Shown in pieces: positions 49,847 through 59,021 of a stretch of DNA of 64,000 nt. The notes under the pieces are model-generated. The model was not told the DNA's origin and made no database searches. It worked only from the letters and a program-made list of their open reading frames with translations. Position 1 is the first letter of the stretch. Every line of letters starts with the position of its first letter. A program made the position numbers and the translations under genes. The stretch is taken from assembly GCF_000414115.1 (NCBI RefSeq), contig NZ_AOPZ01000109.1, positions 109,113 to 173,112 on the forward strand, read 5' to 3'. Source of the DNA: Streptomyces aurantiacus JA 4570 (GTDB taxonomy: Bacteria; Actinomycetota; Actinomycetes; Streptomycetales; Streptomycetaceae).

Positions 49847-50233
49847 TCAGCCCTGCTCGCTCTCGCGCTGCTTCTCCTTCAGGCGCGCCGACTCCTTGCG
49901 GACCTCGGCCTGCGTGGCGCGCTCCCGGCGCAGCCATCCCGGGTCCTCCGACTTGAGGGCCTCGATCTGCTCGGTGGTGAGCGGGTCCGTGATGCCGCCG
50001 CGCGCGAGTCCCGAGATGGACACGCCGAGCTTCGCGGCGACCACCGGGCGCGGGTGCGGGCCGTCGCGGCGCAGGTCCCGCAGCCACTGGGGCGGGTCGG
50101 CCTGCAGCGCGTTGAACTCGGCCCGGGAGACCACGCCCTCCTGGAACTCGGCGGGGGTGGCCTCGAGGTACACACCCAGCTTCTTCGCCGCGGTCGCGGG
50201 CTTCATGGTCTGGGTGCTCTGGTGCGACGTCAT
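49847..50233 (-). CDS. DUF5997-like protein
   Basis: A 128-residue soluble protein matching what I recall as the actinobacterial DUF5997 family: KPATAAKKLGVYLEATPAEF, VVSRAEFNALQADPPQWLRD and VVAAKLGVSISGLARGGITD, followed by a helical, charged tail. The sequence AAKLGVSISGLARGG looks like a small helix-turn-helix, so DNA binding is possible. It is divergent from a LysR effector-domain gene, 57 bases away; this pairing recurs in Streptomyces as far as I remember. Function unknown. Confidence 0.8.
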   Translation of the reverse strand: MTSHQSTQTMKPATAAKKLGVYLEATPAEFQEGVVSRAEFNALQADPPQWLRDLRRDGPHPRPVVAAKLGVSISGLARGGITDPLTTEQIEALKSEDPGWLRRERATQAEVRKESARLKEKQRESEQG

Positions 50234-50290
50234 GTGACCAGGGTATCGAGCGCCTGAGCGACCTCCGACCACGCCGGGTAGCCTGGCGGG

Positions 50291-51106
50291 GTGACAGGCT
50301 CGGAAGTTTCCTCTTCGTTCCGGCTCGCCTATGTCCCGGGGGTGACACCCGCGAAGTGGGTGCGTGTCTGGAACGAGCGGCTGCCCGACGTCCCCCTGAC
50401 CCTCGTCCCCGTGGCCCCGGCCGACGCGGACGGCGCGCTGCGGGACGGCTCCGCCGACGCCGGCCTGGTCCGGCTTCCGGTCGACCGGACGGTCCTGAGC
50501 GCCATCCCCCTGTACACGGAGACGACCGTGGTCGTCGTCCCCAAGGACCACCTTGTGACGGCGGCCGACGAGGTCGGCCTCGCGGACCTGGCCGACGAGA
50601 TCGTGCTCCACCCCCTCGACGACACTCTCGCCTGGGAGGCCCTGCCCGGCCGGCCCGCGCTCGAGCGCCCCGCCACCACGGCCGACGCGATCGAGCTGGT
50701 GGCCGCGGGCATCGGTGTGCTCGTCGTGCCGCAGTCGCTCGCCCGCCTGCACCACCGCAGGGACCTCACGTACCGGCCGCTGACCGACGCCCCCCAGTCG
50801 AGCGTCGTGCTTTCGTGGCCGGAGGACGCCACCACCGACCTGGTGGAGGAGTTCATCGGCATCATCCGCGGCCGGACCGTCAACAGCACGCGCGGCCGCC
50901 GTGCCCAGACCGCGCAGGCCGCGCAGGCCCCGCAGCCTGCGAAGTCGAAGCGGGCGTCGGGCAAGGCCACGACCCGCAAGACGTCCTCGGGGAAGCCCTC
51001 CTCCGGTAAGGCCGCGGCCGGGAAGGCGTCCGCGGGCAAGAACGCGCGGCGCGGCACCGGCGGAGCCCAGGGCGGCAAGCGCGGCAAGCCCCGCCGCCGC
51101 TCGTAG
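50291..51106 (+). CDS. LysR effector-binding domain without HTH, with a basic C-terminal tail
   Basis: A 271-residue protein. Residues about 10-200 form a LysR-type periplasmic-binding fold (FRLAYVPGVTPAKWVRVWNE; VVVVPKDHLVTAADEVGLAD; ELVAAGIGVLVVPQSLARLH). The winged HTH that normally precedes it is missing, and the GTG at 50291 is right at the start of the fold, 57 bases from the divergent gene. Residues about 205-271 are a Lys/Ala/Ser/Gly-rich tail with SGKA-type repeats like histone H1 or HupS tails. Non-specific DNA binding by the tail is possible. Function and ligand are unknown. Confidence 0.85.
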   Translation: MTGSEVSSSFRLAYVPGVTPAKWVRVWNERLPDVPLTLVPVAPADADGALRDGSADAGLVRLPVDRTVLSAIPLYTETTVVVVPKDHLVTAADEVGLADLADEIVLHPLDDTLAWEALPGRPALERPATTADAIELVAAGIGVLVVPQSLARLHHRRDLTYRPLTDAPQSSVVLSWPEDATTDLVEEFIGIIRGRTVNSTRGRRAQTAQAAQAPQPAKSKRASGKATTRKTSSGKPSSGKAAAGKASAGKNARRGTGGAQGGKRGKPRRRS

Positions 51107-51187
51107 CGGCCACGGGGCCCGGCCCACCCGACACCGGGGCCCCCACGCCCCCTTGCGGCAGCTTGTGGTGTCCATGACTATGGCCGC

Positions 51188-52627
51188 ATGTCGGAGCAGA
51201 CGGAGCAGACGGGCACTTCCCGGCGTACCGTCCTCGCGGCGGCCGCGGCCGCCACCACGGCCGGAGCCGTCGGCGTCCAGGCGGATCCCGCCGCGGCACG
51301 CGACGGCCGCGGCCCCGCCGCCGTACGAAACGGCCTCGGCCCCACCGCACAGGACCCGCCGCGCGAACTGCGCGCGCTCCTGCGGGAGATCGACCACCGG
51401 CGCATCGAGGCGACCGTGCGGCGTCTCGCCGCGTTCGGGACCCGGCACACGCTGTCCGCGCAGGACGACCCCGTACGCGGCATCGGGGCGGCACGGGACT
51501 GGATCCTCGCCGAGATGCGGCGCTCCGCGAAGGCGTCCGGCGGCCGGATGAGCGTGGAGCTCCAGTCGTACGTACAGGAGCCGGGCCCGCGCATCCCGGA
51601 GCCGACGCGGATCACCAACGTCGTCGCCACGCTGCGCGGCTCGGCGTCCCCGGACCGGCTGTACGTCGTGTCGGGGCACTACGACTCGCGGGCGAGCGAC
51701 CCCATGGACTTCACCAGCGACGCGCCCGGAGCGGACGACGACGCCTCGGGAGTCGCCGTCGTCATGGAACTCGCCCGGGTCATGGCGAGACGGCACCTAG
51801 CCGCCACGGTCGTGTTCGCGGCGGTCGCGGGCGAGGAGCAGGGGCTGTACGGCGCGGCCCACATGGCGGAGCTGTACAAGCGTCAGAAGGCCGACGTCCA
51901 GGGGATGTTCACCAACGACATCGTCGGCAGCGCCACCGCCGACGACGGCAGCCGCGACCCGCGCACCATCCGGCTCTTCGCCGAGGGCGTGCCCTCGTCC
52001 GAGACCCCCGCAGAGGCCGCCGTCCGGCGCTCCGTGGGCGGTGAGAACGACTCGCCGTCGCGCCAGCTCGCCCGTTTCGTACGGGACGTCGCCGACAACG
52101 ACGCGACCGGCATGCGGGTCCGCGTCATCTACCGCCGCGACCGCTACCTGCGCGGCGGCGACCACATCCCCTTCCTCGAACGCGCCTTTCCGGCGGCCCG
52201 GTTCACCGAGCCCGCCGAGGACTACGCCCACCAGCACCAGGACGTCCGCGTGGTCGACGGCAAGCAGTACGGGGACCTGCCGGAGTTCTGCGACTTCCCG
52301 TACGTCGCGCGTGTGGCCCGCGTCAACGCCGCCGCCGTGTGGAGCCTCGCGCAGGCGCCCGGCACCCCGCGCGGCGCGAAGATCCGCACCGCAGCGCTGA
52401 CCAACGAGACCGAACTCGTGTGGGAGCGCGGCACCGAGAAGGACCTCGCGGGGTACGAAGTCGTGTGGCGCGAGACCACCGAGCCCGACTGGACGCACGT
52501 GATCGACGTCGGCGACGTCACACGTCACACGGTCGACCTGTCCAAGGACAACGTCTTCTTCGGCGTGCGCGCGGTCGGCCGCTCCGGCCTGCGCGGCCCC
52601 GTGGCGTTCCCCGCGCCCCAGAGCTGA
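51188..52627 (+). CDS. Tat-exported M28 family metallopeptidase
   Basis: A 479-residue secreted peptidase. Twin-arginine signal SRRTVLAAAAAATTAGAVG (11-29). Catalytic domain about 60-390 with the M28 two-zinc motifs VVSGHYDSR, PGADDDASGVAVVMELARVM, AGEEQGLYGAAHM, NDIVGSA, and GGDHIPFLERAFPAARFTEP ... AHQHQD. Residues about 395-479 look like a fibronectin-III-type module (TELVWERGTEKDLAGYEVVW). It should act as an aminopeptidase outside the cell. The last 103 bases overlap the convergent XRE regulator gene. Confidence 0.88.
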   Translation: MSEQTEQTGTSRRTVLAAAAAATTAGAVGVQADPAAARDGRGPAAVRNGLGPTAQDPPRELRALLREIDHRRIEATVRRLAAFGTRHTLSAQDDPVRGIGAARDWILAEMRRSAKASGGRMSVELQSYVQEPGPRIPEPTRITNVVATLRGSASPDRLYVVSGHYDSRASDPMDFTSDAPGADDDASGVAVVMELARVMARRHLAATVVFAAVAGEEQGLYGAAHMAELYKRQKADVQGMFTNDIVGSATADDGSRDPRTIRLFAEGVPSSETPAEAAVRRSVGGENDSPSRQLARFVRDVADNDATGMRVRVIYRRDRYLRGGDHIPFLERAFPAARFTEPAEDYAHQHQDVRVVDGKQYGDLPEFCDFPYVARVARVNAAAVWSLAQAPGTPRGAKIRTAALTNETELVWERGTEKDLAGYEVVWRETTEPDWTHVIDVGDVTRHTVDLSKDNVFFGVRAVGRSGLRGPVAFPAPQS

Positions 52628-53469
52628 GGCGCGGCGCCCCCGGCGAGTGCGGCGAGGGCCGCGCGGGACGGGCTGCCCTGCTCGGCCGCGTACGTCACCA
52701 GCGCCTGCTCGGGGGTGTCGGGCAGGCGCAGCGTCTCGCGGCGCAGGGTGAGCTCACCGGCCACCGGGTGGCGAAGCCGCTCGACGCCGTGGGAGTGCTC
52801 GCGCACCAGCTGCTCGGCCCACAGCAGGCTGAACTCCTCGCTGCGGACGGAGAGTTCGCCGAGCAGGTCGCACAGGCGGTCGTCGCAGGGGTGACGGCCG
52901 AGGTCCATGCGCAGCGCCGCGACGGTGTCGCGGGCGGTCTCCTCCCACGCCTCCCGGTCCGGGTAGAGACCCCGCACGCCCGGGTCGAGGAAGTGCAGCC
53001 ACGCCACGTTGCGGCGCTCGGCGGGCAGCGCGTCGAAGTCGGTGAACAGCGCCCGGGCCGGGCGGTTGGAGGCGAGGATGTCGAGCCGTCGCCCGACGAC
53101 GTACGCGGGCACCTCGTCCAGCGCCGCCAGGAGGACCTCGACGCCCGCCCTGACCGGCTGCGGGGCGGGTGGCGTCGAGGCCGGGTGGCGCAGGGCGCGG
53201 GTCAGATGGCCCAGGTGCGCGCGCTCGGCGTCGTCGAGCCGCAGCACCCGGGCGACGGCGTCCAGGACGCTGTCGGACACGTTGTGGGTGCGGCCCTGTT
53301 CGAGTCGTACGTAGTAGTCGACGCTGACCCCGGCCAGCTCCGCCAGCTCCTCGCGGCGCAGCCCGGGCACGCGACGGCGCCCGCCGAACGGACGGACGCC
53401 GGCCTCTTCCGGGCGCAGCCGGGCGCGGCGGGAGCGGAGGAACGCGGCGAGTTCGGTGCGGAAGTCCAT
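52525..53469 (-). CDS. XRE-family regulator with MmyB-like ligand-binding domain
   Basis: A 314-residue regulator. N-terminal HTH (VPGLRREELAELAGVSVDYY and VRLEQGRTHNVSDSVLDAVA) and a C-terminal MmyB-like PAS-type domain (VVGRRLDILASNRPARALFT; DRLCDLLGELSVRSEEFSLL). This very common Streptomyces type usually controls a divergent short-chain dehydrogenase, as here (SDR gene at 53700). Homologues typically end near residue 275; the remaining tail is read through sequence antisense to the end of the M28 gene. Confidence 0.9.
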   Translation of the reverse strand: MDFRTELAAFLRSRRARLRPEEAGVRPFGGRRRVPGLRREELAELAGVSVDYYVRLEQGRTHNVSDSVLDAVARVLRLDDAERAHLGHLTRALRHPASTPPAPQPVRAGVEVLLAALDEVPAYVVGRRLDILASNRPARALFTDFDALPAERRNVAWLHFLDPGVRGLYPDREAWEETARDTVAALRMDLGRHPCDDRLCDLLGELSVRSEEFSLLWAEQLVREHSHGVERLRHPVAGELTLRRETLRLPDTPEQALVTYAAEQGSPSRAALAALAGGAAPQLWGAGNATGPRRPERPTARTPKKTLSLDRSTV

Positions 53470-53699
53470 GGATCAAGTTTCCGGTACCCGGATCGCGGAC
53501 CCCCGCGCAGGGTGGTTCTGCCAGACCCAGGGTCGGACGGAGCCCTGGGTGCCGTCGTGGATCTCCAGCAGAGTCGGGACCACGGGACACACCGCACCGA
53601 CGCGGCCCGTACTCGTCCAACGCAAGCCACCGCGCCCGCGCGGCCCGCACCCGCACACCGGGGAGCAGGCCACCGCGCCCGCACATCCGGGAGACCACC

Positions 53700-54491
53700 A
53701 TGACCCTCACCACCCCGCAGGCCGCGTCCCTCGCCCGCCCCCTCACCGGACGCGTGGCCGTCGTGACCGGCGCCTCCAGCGGCATCGGCGAGGCCACCGC
53801 GCAGGTCCTCGCCGCACAGGGCGCGCGGGTCGCCCTCCTCGCCCGGCGCGGCGAGCGCCTGGCCGGTCACGCCGCACGGATCGAGGAGGCGGGCGGCACC
53901 GCCCTCGCCCTGCCGACCGACGTGACCGATCCGGCGTCGCTCGCGTCGGCCGCCGCCGAGGTCCGCTCCCGGCTCGGCCGCGTCGACCTCGTCGTCAACA
54001 ACGCGGGCCTGGCCCTGCCCGACCTCCTCGACGGGTCCACGGGCCCCAACTGGCAGCGCATGATCGACGTGAACGTCACCGGCGCGTTCGCCGTCGTCGA
54101 GGCGTTCGTGCCGGACCTGCTCGCGGCCGCCGCCGAACGGGGCCACGCGGACCTGGTCAACATCTCCTCGGCCGCCGCCCAGAGCGTGCTGCCCGGCTTC
54201 GCCGGATACGCCGCCACCAAGGCCGCCTTCAGCCACCTCTCGCGCAACCTGCGCGCCCGGCTCAGCCCCGCCGACGTACGCGTCACGAACATCGAGCCGG
54301 GCACCATCGACACCGAACTGCGCGACCACATCGAGGACCCCGCCATCAGCGCCGCCGTCCAGGAGGCCGTCGGCTCCATCGACGGCATCCCCTCCGGGAC
54401 CGATGTCGCCGAACTCATCGCGTTCACCGTCGGCAGGCCCCGCCACGTCAACCTGTCGCACATCTCCGTGCTGCCGACCCGCGAGGCGTAG
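53700..54491 (+). CDS. Short-chain dehydrogenase/reductase
   Basis: A 263-residue classical SDR. Cofactor motif VVTGASSGIGEATAQVL (22-38), NNAG (100-103), catalytic Ser in ISSAAAQ (156-157), Y170 and K174 in YAATKAA. The Arg at 49-50 after LLARR suggests NADPH. The ATG at 53700 follows GGGAGACCACC. It diverges from an XRE/MmyB-type regulator that probably controls it. The substrate is not evident. Confidence 0.92.
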   Translation: MTLTTPQAASLARPLTGRVAVVTGASSGIGEATAQVLAAQGARVALLARRGERLAGHAARIEEAGGTALALPTDVTDPASLASAAAEVRSRLGRVDLVVNNAGLALPDLLDGSTGPNWQRMIDVNVTGAFAVVEAFVPDLLAAAAERGHADLVNISSAAAQSVLPGFAGYAATKAAFSHLSRNLRARLSPADVRVTNIEPGTIDTELRDHIEDPAISAAVQEAVGSIDGIPSGTDVAELIAFTVGRPRHVNLSHISVLPTREA

Positions 54492-54520
54492 CCGGAACTC
54501 GCCCCGGGTCCGCCGCGACT

Positions 54521-54556
54521 ACGTGACCGGGTGGGCAGCGGTCCACCCGGGTACGT
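54521..54556 (+). terminator. Long hyphenated inverted repeat after the SDR gene
   Basis: Left arm ACGTGACCGGGTGG and right arm CCACCCGGGTACGT match at 12 of 14 positions around an 8-base loop. It is 29 bases after the SDR stop and 23 bases before the metal-chelate binding protein start, so it could also regulate the transporter operon. Confidence 0.65.
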
Positions 54557-54579
54557 GAGTGGATCCTGGAGCGAATGCG

Positions 54580-55668
54580 ATGCGTGCGCGTGTGAAGTGC
54601 GGTGTGACGACCGCGGTGCTCGGCCTGCTGGCGGCCGGATGCGGCGGCGGGGCGGGGGAGCCGGCCGGTGGCGGGCAGCCTGGCGCGCGGGGCTTTCCCG
54701 TGACCGTCACCGACTGCGCGGGGAAGAAGACCACGTTCTCCGCGCCGCCGAAGCGCATCGTCACGAGCAACGCCTCCAGCCTGGAACTGCTGCTGCGCCT
54801 CGGCGCCGGGGACAAGGTGGCAGGCACCGGCTTCCCGCCCGCCAAGGGCACCCTGCCCGGGAAGCTGGACGCACGCGCGCAGGACGTCGAGGTCCTCGGC
54901 CGGACGGTCATCCCCAAGGAGAAGCTGCTCGGCTCCGGCGCCGACCTCTACATCGACACCTTCGCGTCGATGGGCGGCATGAGCGGCGGCGGCATGGGGG
55001 ACGCGCCGACCGAGGCCGAGTTCGCCGCGGCCGGGATCAAGCACATCTACCTGAAGTCCACCGCCTGCGCCGCCGAACGCGAGGGCCCGATGACCGACCT
55101 GTCCGCCGTCGAGCGCGACATCACCGGGCTCGGGGCGGTCACCGGCACCGACGCCACGGCGAAGCGGCTCGTCACCGGCATGCGCGCGAAGGTCGCCGCC
55201 GTACGGAAGGCCGTCGGCGACACCCCCGCGGGCGAGCGGCCCACGTACTTCTTCTTCGACTACGACGCCGGCACCAAGCAGCCGACGGTCGTCTGCAACC
55301 GGCAGATCGCGCACGCGGTCATCGGCCTTGCGGGCGCCCGGAACGTCTTCGCGGACTGCGACGGCGACCGCAAGCAGACCGGGTGGGAGGACGTGATCTC
55401 CAAGAACCCGGACTGGATCCAGCTCGGCGTCCGCAACCGCGGCAGCGCGGCCGCCAACCGCGAGGCGTTCGACGAGGCGCAGCGGTGGCTGGAGACCAAC
55501 CCGGCCACCAAGGGCCTGAAGGCCGTCAAGGAGGGACGCTTCCTGCGCATCGGCTCCGAGCCCACCACCATCGCCGGTGTGGCGAACGCCGACACGGTCC
55601 AGCGGATCGCCCGGACCCTGTACCCCGGCAAGGTCGCCGGGGAAGCCCAGCCCGGCAAGGTCGGCTAG
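54580..55668 (+). CDS. Metal-chelate ABC transporter substrate-binding lipoprotein (FecB/BtuF type)
   Basis: A 362-residue lipoprotein: signal with lipobox LLAAGC (about 16-21), then a helical-backbone binding fold (PVTVTDCAGKKTTFSAPPKR; IVTSNASSLELLLRLGAGDK; ISKNPDWIQLGVRN). A Met/Gly-rich loop SMGGMSGGGMGD (about 131-142) is unusual and could be a metal contact. The ATG at 54580 has GGAGCG upstream. It heads a tightly packed binding protein-permease-ATPase operon, which imports iron-siderophore, haem or cobalamin-type ligands; the precise one is not clear. Confidence 0.87.
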   Translation: MRARVKCGVTTAVLGLLAAGCGGGAGEPAGGGQPGARGFPVTVTDCAGKKTTFSAPPKRIVTSNASSLELLLRLGAGDKVAGTGFPPAKGTLPGKLDARAQDVEVLGRTVIPKEKLLGSGADLYIDTFASMGGMSGGGMGDAPTEAEFAAAGIKHIYLKSTACAAEREGPMTDLSAVERDITGLGAVTGTDATAKRLVTGMRAKVAAVRKAVGDTPAGERPTYFFFDYDAGTKQPTVVCNRQIAHAVIGLAGARNVFADCDGDRKQTGWEDVISKNPDWIQLGVRNRGSAAANREAFDEAQRWLETNPATKGLKAVKEGRFLRIGSEPTTIAGVANADTVQRIARTLYPGKVAGEAQPGKVG

Positions 55669-55670
55669 CC

Positions 55671-56753
55671 GTGCCCTCATTGCTCACCGCGCGCCGCGCG
55701 CAGACCGGGGCTCCGCGTCCCGACCGGGACACCCCGAAAGCCTGGCCCCTCGCGGCCGCCCTGGCCGTCGCCCTGCTCGTCGCCCTCACCGCCGCGGTGT
55801 CCTGGGGCTCGACCTCCATCCCGCCCGCCGAGGTGTGGGCGGTGGTCGGGCGGAGACTGTCCGGCGAGGCGGCGAGGCCCGGTACGGACGACCTGATCGT
55901 GTGGCAGCTGCGGGTGCCCAGGGCGCTGCTCGCCGCGCTCGTCGGCGCCGGGCTCGGCCTCGTGGGCACGGCCGTCCAGGCCCTCGTCCGCAACCCGCTG
56001 GCCGACCCCTATCTGCTCGGCATCTCCAGCGGCGCCTCGCTCGGCGCGGTCGGCGCGATCGTGCTCGGCGCCGGAGCGGGCGGCGTGCTCGGACTCGGCC
56101 TGTCGGGGGCGGCCTTCGCGGGCGCCCTGGTGACGTTCGCCCTGGTGTGGGCGGTGGCCCGGCGCGGCGGGGGATTCGCGCCGCTGCGCCTCGTCCTCGC
56201 CGGGGTGGCCGTCGGCCAGTTCCTGTCCGGCTTCACCAGCTATCTGGTGCTCCAGGCCGGCGACGAACAGCAGACGCACAGCGTCCTGTTCTGGCTCATG
56301 GGCAGCCTGAGCGGGGCGACCTGGCCGCTGCTCGCCGTGCCCGCGGCGGTGGTCCCGGCCGCGCTGCTGCTGCTCCAGGCGCGGGCCCGCGCCCTCAACG
56401 CCCTGCTGATGGGCGACGAGACGGCGGCCGGGCTCGGCGTCGACGTCGTGGCGCTGCGCCGTGAACTGTTCGTCGTGACGAGCGTTCTCACCGGTGTCCT
56501 GGTCGCGGTGTCGGGAGCCATCGGCTTCGTCGGCCTGATGGTGCCGCACGCCTGCCGGCTCGTCGTCGGCGGCGACCACCGGCGGCTGCTTCCGGTGTCC
56601 GCGCTGTTCGGGGCGGTGCTGCTGGTCGTCGTGGACATCGTGTGCCGCACCGCCATGGACACGCAGGAGCTTCCGGTCGGCGTCGTCACCTCCCTGATCG
56701 GGGCTCCGGCCCTGCTGTTCCTGCTCGACCGGCGCCTGGGGAGCGGCAGTTGA
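55671..56753 (+). CDS. FecCD-family ABC transporter permease
   Basis: A 360-residue permease with about nine to ten membrane segments. Family marks are LRVPRALLAALVGAGLGLVG, VQALVRNPLADPYLLGISSG and GAIGFVGLMVPHACRLVVGG. It starts with GTG 2 bases after the binding-protein stop and its TGA overlaps the ATPase start. It imports metal chelates across the membrane. Confidence 0.93.
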   Translation: MPSLLTARRAQTGAPRPDRDTPKAWPLAAALAVALLVALTAAVSWGSTSIPPAEVWAVVGRRLSGEAARPGTDDLIVWQLRVPRALLAALVGAGLGLVGTAVQALVRNPLADPYLLGISSGASLGAVGAIVLGAGAGGVLGLGLSGAAFAGALVTFALVWAVARRGGGFAPLRLVLAGVAVGQFLSGFTSYLVLQAGDEQQTHSVLFWLMGSLSGATWPLLAVPAAVVPAALLLLQARARALNALLMGDETAAGLGVDVVALRRELFVVTSVLTGVLVAVSGAIGFVGLMVPHACRLVVGGDHRRLLPVSALFGAVLLVVVDIVCRTAMDTQELPVGVVTSLIGAPALLFLLDRRLGSGS

Positions 56754-57607
56754 GAGTCGACATCGAGGATCTGGGCGTCGCCTACGCGGGCCGCGCGGTC
56801 GTGTCGGGCGTCGGGCTGCTCGCGGCGGACGGGGAGATCGCCGGTCTGGTCGGCCCGAACGGCAGCGGCAAGTCCACCGTCCTGCGCACCGTCTACCGGC
56901 ATCTGCGGCCCGTCGCGGGGCGGGTGCTGCTCGACGGCACCGATCTGCGCGAGCTGAGCCCCGCACGGACCGCCCGGCATGTGGCCGCGCTGCCCCAGGA
57001 GCGGGGCGGCGACTTCGAGCTGACCGTACGGGAGGTCGTCGCCATGGGCCGCACCCCCTACAAGCGGGCGTTCGCCGGGGACGACGCGGCCGACCGGGAC
57101 ACGGTCGCGCGAGCCCTGGCCGAGGTCGGCATGGCGGAACAGTCGGGTCGGCGGTTCTCCGCGCTGTCGGGCGGCGAGCGCCAACGCGTCCTGCTGGCCC
57201 GCGCGTTCGCGCAGGACCCCGACGTACTGGTCCTGGACGAGCCCACCAACCACCTCGACGTACGCCACCAGGTGGACCTGCTCGCCCTGCTGCGCGCCGC
57301 CCGCCGCACGACCCTGGTCTCGCTGCACGACCTCAACGCCGCCGCGTCGGTCTGCGACCGGCTGCACGTGCTGCACGCCGGCTCCGTCGTCGCCTCCGGA
57401 CCGCCCCGCGAGGTGCTCACGCCCGAGCTGCTCGCGGACGTGTTCGGGGTGCGGGCGGCCGTGGTCGAGCACCCGCTGACGGGGGATCCGCTGATCGCCT
57501 TCGACCAACGGGGGCCGGTGGGCGGAGACTTCGACCACGGGGAGCCGGCGCGCGGAGACTTCGACCAGCCGGAGCCGGTGCCCCCGGAGCGCGGGGCCAA
57601 CCCGTAG
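56750..57607 (+). CDS. FecE/BtuD-type ABC transporter ATPase
   Basis: A 285-residue ATPase: Walker A LVGPNGSGKSTVLRTV, Q-loop AALPQERGGDFELTVREVVA, signature LSGGERQRVLLARAF, Walker B VLVLDEPTNHLD and switch His in SLHDLNAAASV. The start is a TTG at 56750 overlapping the permease stop, behind GGGGAG. The last 35 residues hold three copies of a FD(Q/H)-x-G/E-P-like phrase (FDQRGPVGG, FDHGEPARG, FDQPEPVPP), an unusual low-complexity tail. Confidence 0.92.
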   Translation: MRVDIEDLGVAYAGRAVVSGVGLLAADGEIAGLVGPNGSGKSTVLRTVYRHLRPVAGRVLLDGTDLRELSPARTARHVAALPQERGGDFELTVREVVAMGRTPYKRAFAGDDAADRDTVARALAEVGMAEQSGRRFSALSGGERQRVLLARAFAQDPDVLVLDEPTNHLDVRHQVDLLALLRAARRTTLVSLHDLNAAASVCDRLHVLHAGSVVASGPPREVLTPELLADVFGVRAAVVEHPLTGDPLIAFDQRGPVGGDFDHGEPARGDFDQPEPVPPERGANP

Positions 57608-57626
57608 CGGCCCGGCGGCCACGGCC

Positions 57627-58880
57627 TCAGGGCTCCGAGTGGACGGCCTCGTCCGCCGGAGCCCGCTCCGGCACCGGGGGCCACCGCTTCTCGCGCCCCA
57701 GCGAGAGGAGTTGCTCCTCCAGGAGCAGCGCGAGGGCCGCCACGGTCATCAGCCCGCCCACGAGGAACGTGCCGCGTACGCCCGTCACCGGCAGGAGCAG
57801 GCCGCCCGCGAGGGCGCCCAGGGCCACACCGGCGTTGTACGCGGCGCTGTTGGCCGCGACGGCGGTCTCCGTGCGTCCGGGCGCGACGTACATGACCTGG
57901 CTCTGCGTGGCCATGAACACCGGCCCGAGGGAGGCCCCGAGGAGCACCATCATGATCACGGCGACGGTCTTCGACTGGCCCGCCGCGAACAGCCCGAGCA
58001 GCGCGACGGCCTGGGTGGCCACCGGCAGGGTGAGCGTGGCGCGGGGAAAGCGGTCCAGGAGTCGGCCGTAGACCGCGACGCCCACGATGCCGGTGACACC
58101 GAGGACGAGCAGCAGCGTGCCGACCGTGGACTCGGTGAACCCGCTCTCGTCCTCCAGGAACTTGGAGATGTATGTGTAGCCCGCGAAGACGCCGGTGACC
58201 GTCAGTCCGGTGACCGCGAGGACGACGGCGAAGCGCCGGGTGTCCGGGGCGACGCCGCGCGCCGCGTGGCTCTCTTCCGGACGTGAGGCGGGCAGGGCGG
58301 TGGCGATGAGGACGAGCGGGGGGACGGTGAGCGCGCCGACCACCAGGAACGGCACCTGCCAACTGCTGTGCTGGCCGAGCCAGGTGCCGCCGGGCACGCC
58401 CAGGACCAGGGCCGCCGAACCGCCCACGGACAGCGCGCCGATGACGCGGCCGCGGACGTGCGGCGGGAACAGGCCGACCGCGACCGGCCCCATCACCGCC
58501 CAGAACAGCGCCTGCGCCACCGCCGTCACCAACCGGCAGACCATCAGGACCCAGTACGAGGACACCAGCGCCGCCACGACGCTGGCCAGGAACAGCGCGG
58601 ACAGCAGCACGCACAGCACGAGGCGGCGCGGGACGGAGCGGGTCATCCGGGCGATCGGCACCGACACGACGGCCACGGTCAGGCCGTAGCCGGACACGAG
58701 GAGCCCGACGGCCGACAGGGACACGTCCATGTCGTCCGACATCAGCTTCAGGATGCCGATCGGCAGGTTCTCGGTCGTGTTGAAGGCGAACGCGCCCAGC
58801 ATGAGAGCGGCCACCACGGCCACGCCGCGGCGCGTCGCCGCCCGCTGGTCGCCGGGTCGGGGCACCGACTGGTCCGTCAT
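57627..58880 (-). CDS. MFS transporter (drug/sugar efflux type)
   Basis: A 417-residue, 12-helix major facilitator of the DHA1 type. Motif A-like LLVSGYGLTVAVVSVPIARM with following MTRSVPRR loop, and antiporter-type motif GALSVGGSAALVLGVPGGTW. The ATG at 58880 has GGAGGATGG before it. It is downstream of a TetR gene on the same strand, 141 bases away, and is the likely target of that repressor. Its 3' end converges on the ABC operon with 19 bases between stops. Confidence 0.9.
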   Translation of the reverse strand: MTDQSVPRPGDQRAATRRGVAVVAALMLGAFAFNTTENLPIGILKLMSDDMDVSLSAVGLLVSGYGLTVAVVSVPIARMTRSVPRRLVLCVLLSALFLASVVAALVSSYWVLMVCRLVTAVAQALFWAVMGPVAVGLFPPHVRGRVIGALSVGGSAALVLGVPGGTWLGQHSSWQVPFLVVGALTVPPLVLIATALPASRPEESHAARGVAPDTRRFAVVLAVTGLTVTGVFAGYTYISKFLEDESGFTESTVGTLLLVLGVTGIVGVAVYGRLLDRFPRATLTLPVATQAVALLGLFAAGQSKTVAVIMMVLLGASLGPVFMATQSQVMYVAPGRTETAVAANSAAYNAGVALGALAGGLLLPVTGVRGTFLVGGLMTVAALALLLEEQLLSLGREKRWPPVPERAPADEAVHSEP

Positions 58881-59021
58881 CCATCCTCCACGTCCATGGT
58901 GCGTACACGAGTGCGGACATGCCGATTCTCGCTTCAACACGCATGGGGCAGAGGTGGTTTGGGCGCACCGTGTCCGGCCATGTTCGCCGAGCGGAACTGC
59001 AAAGGAGAGCCGCCGGCCGGC

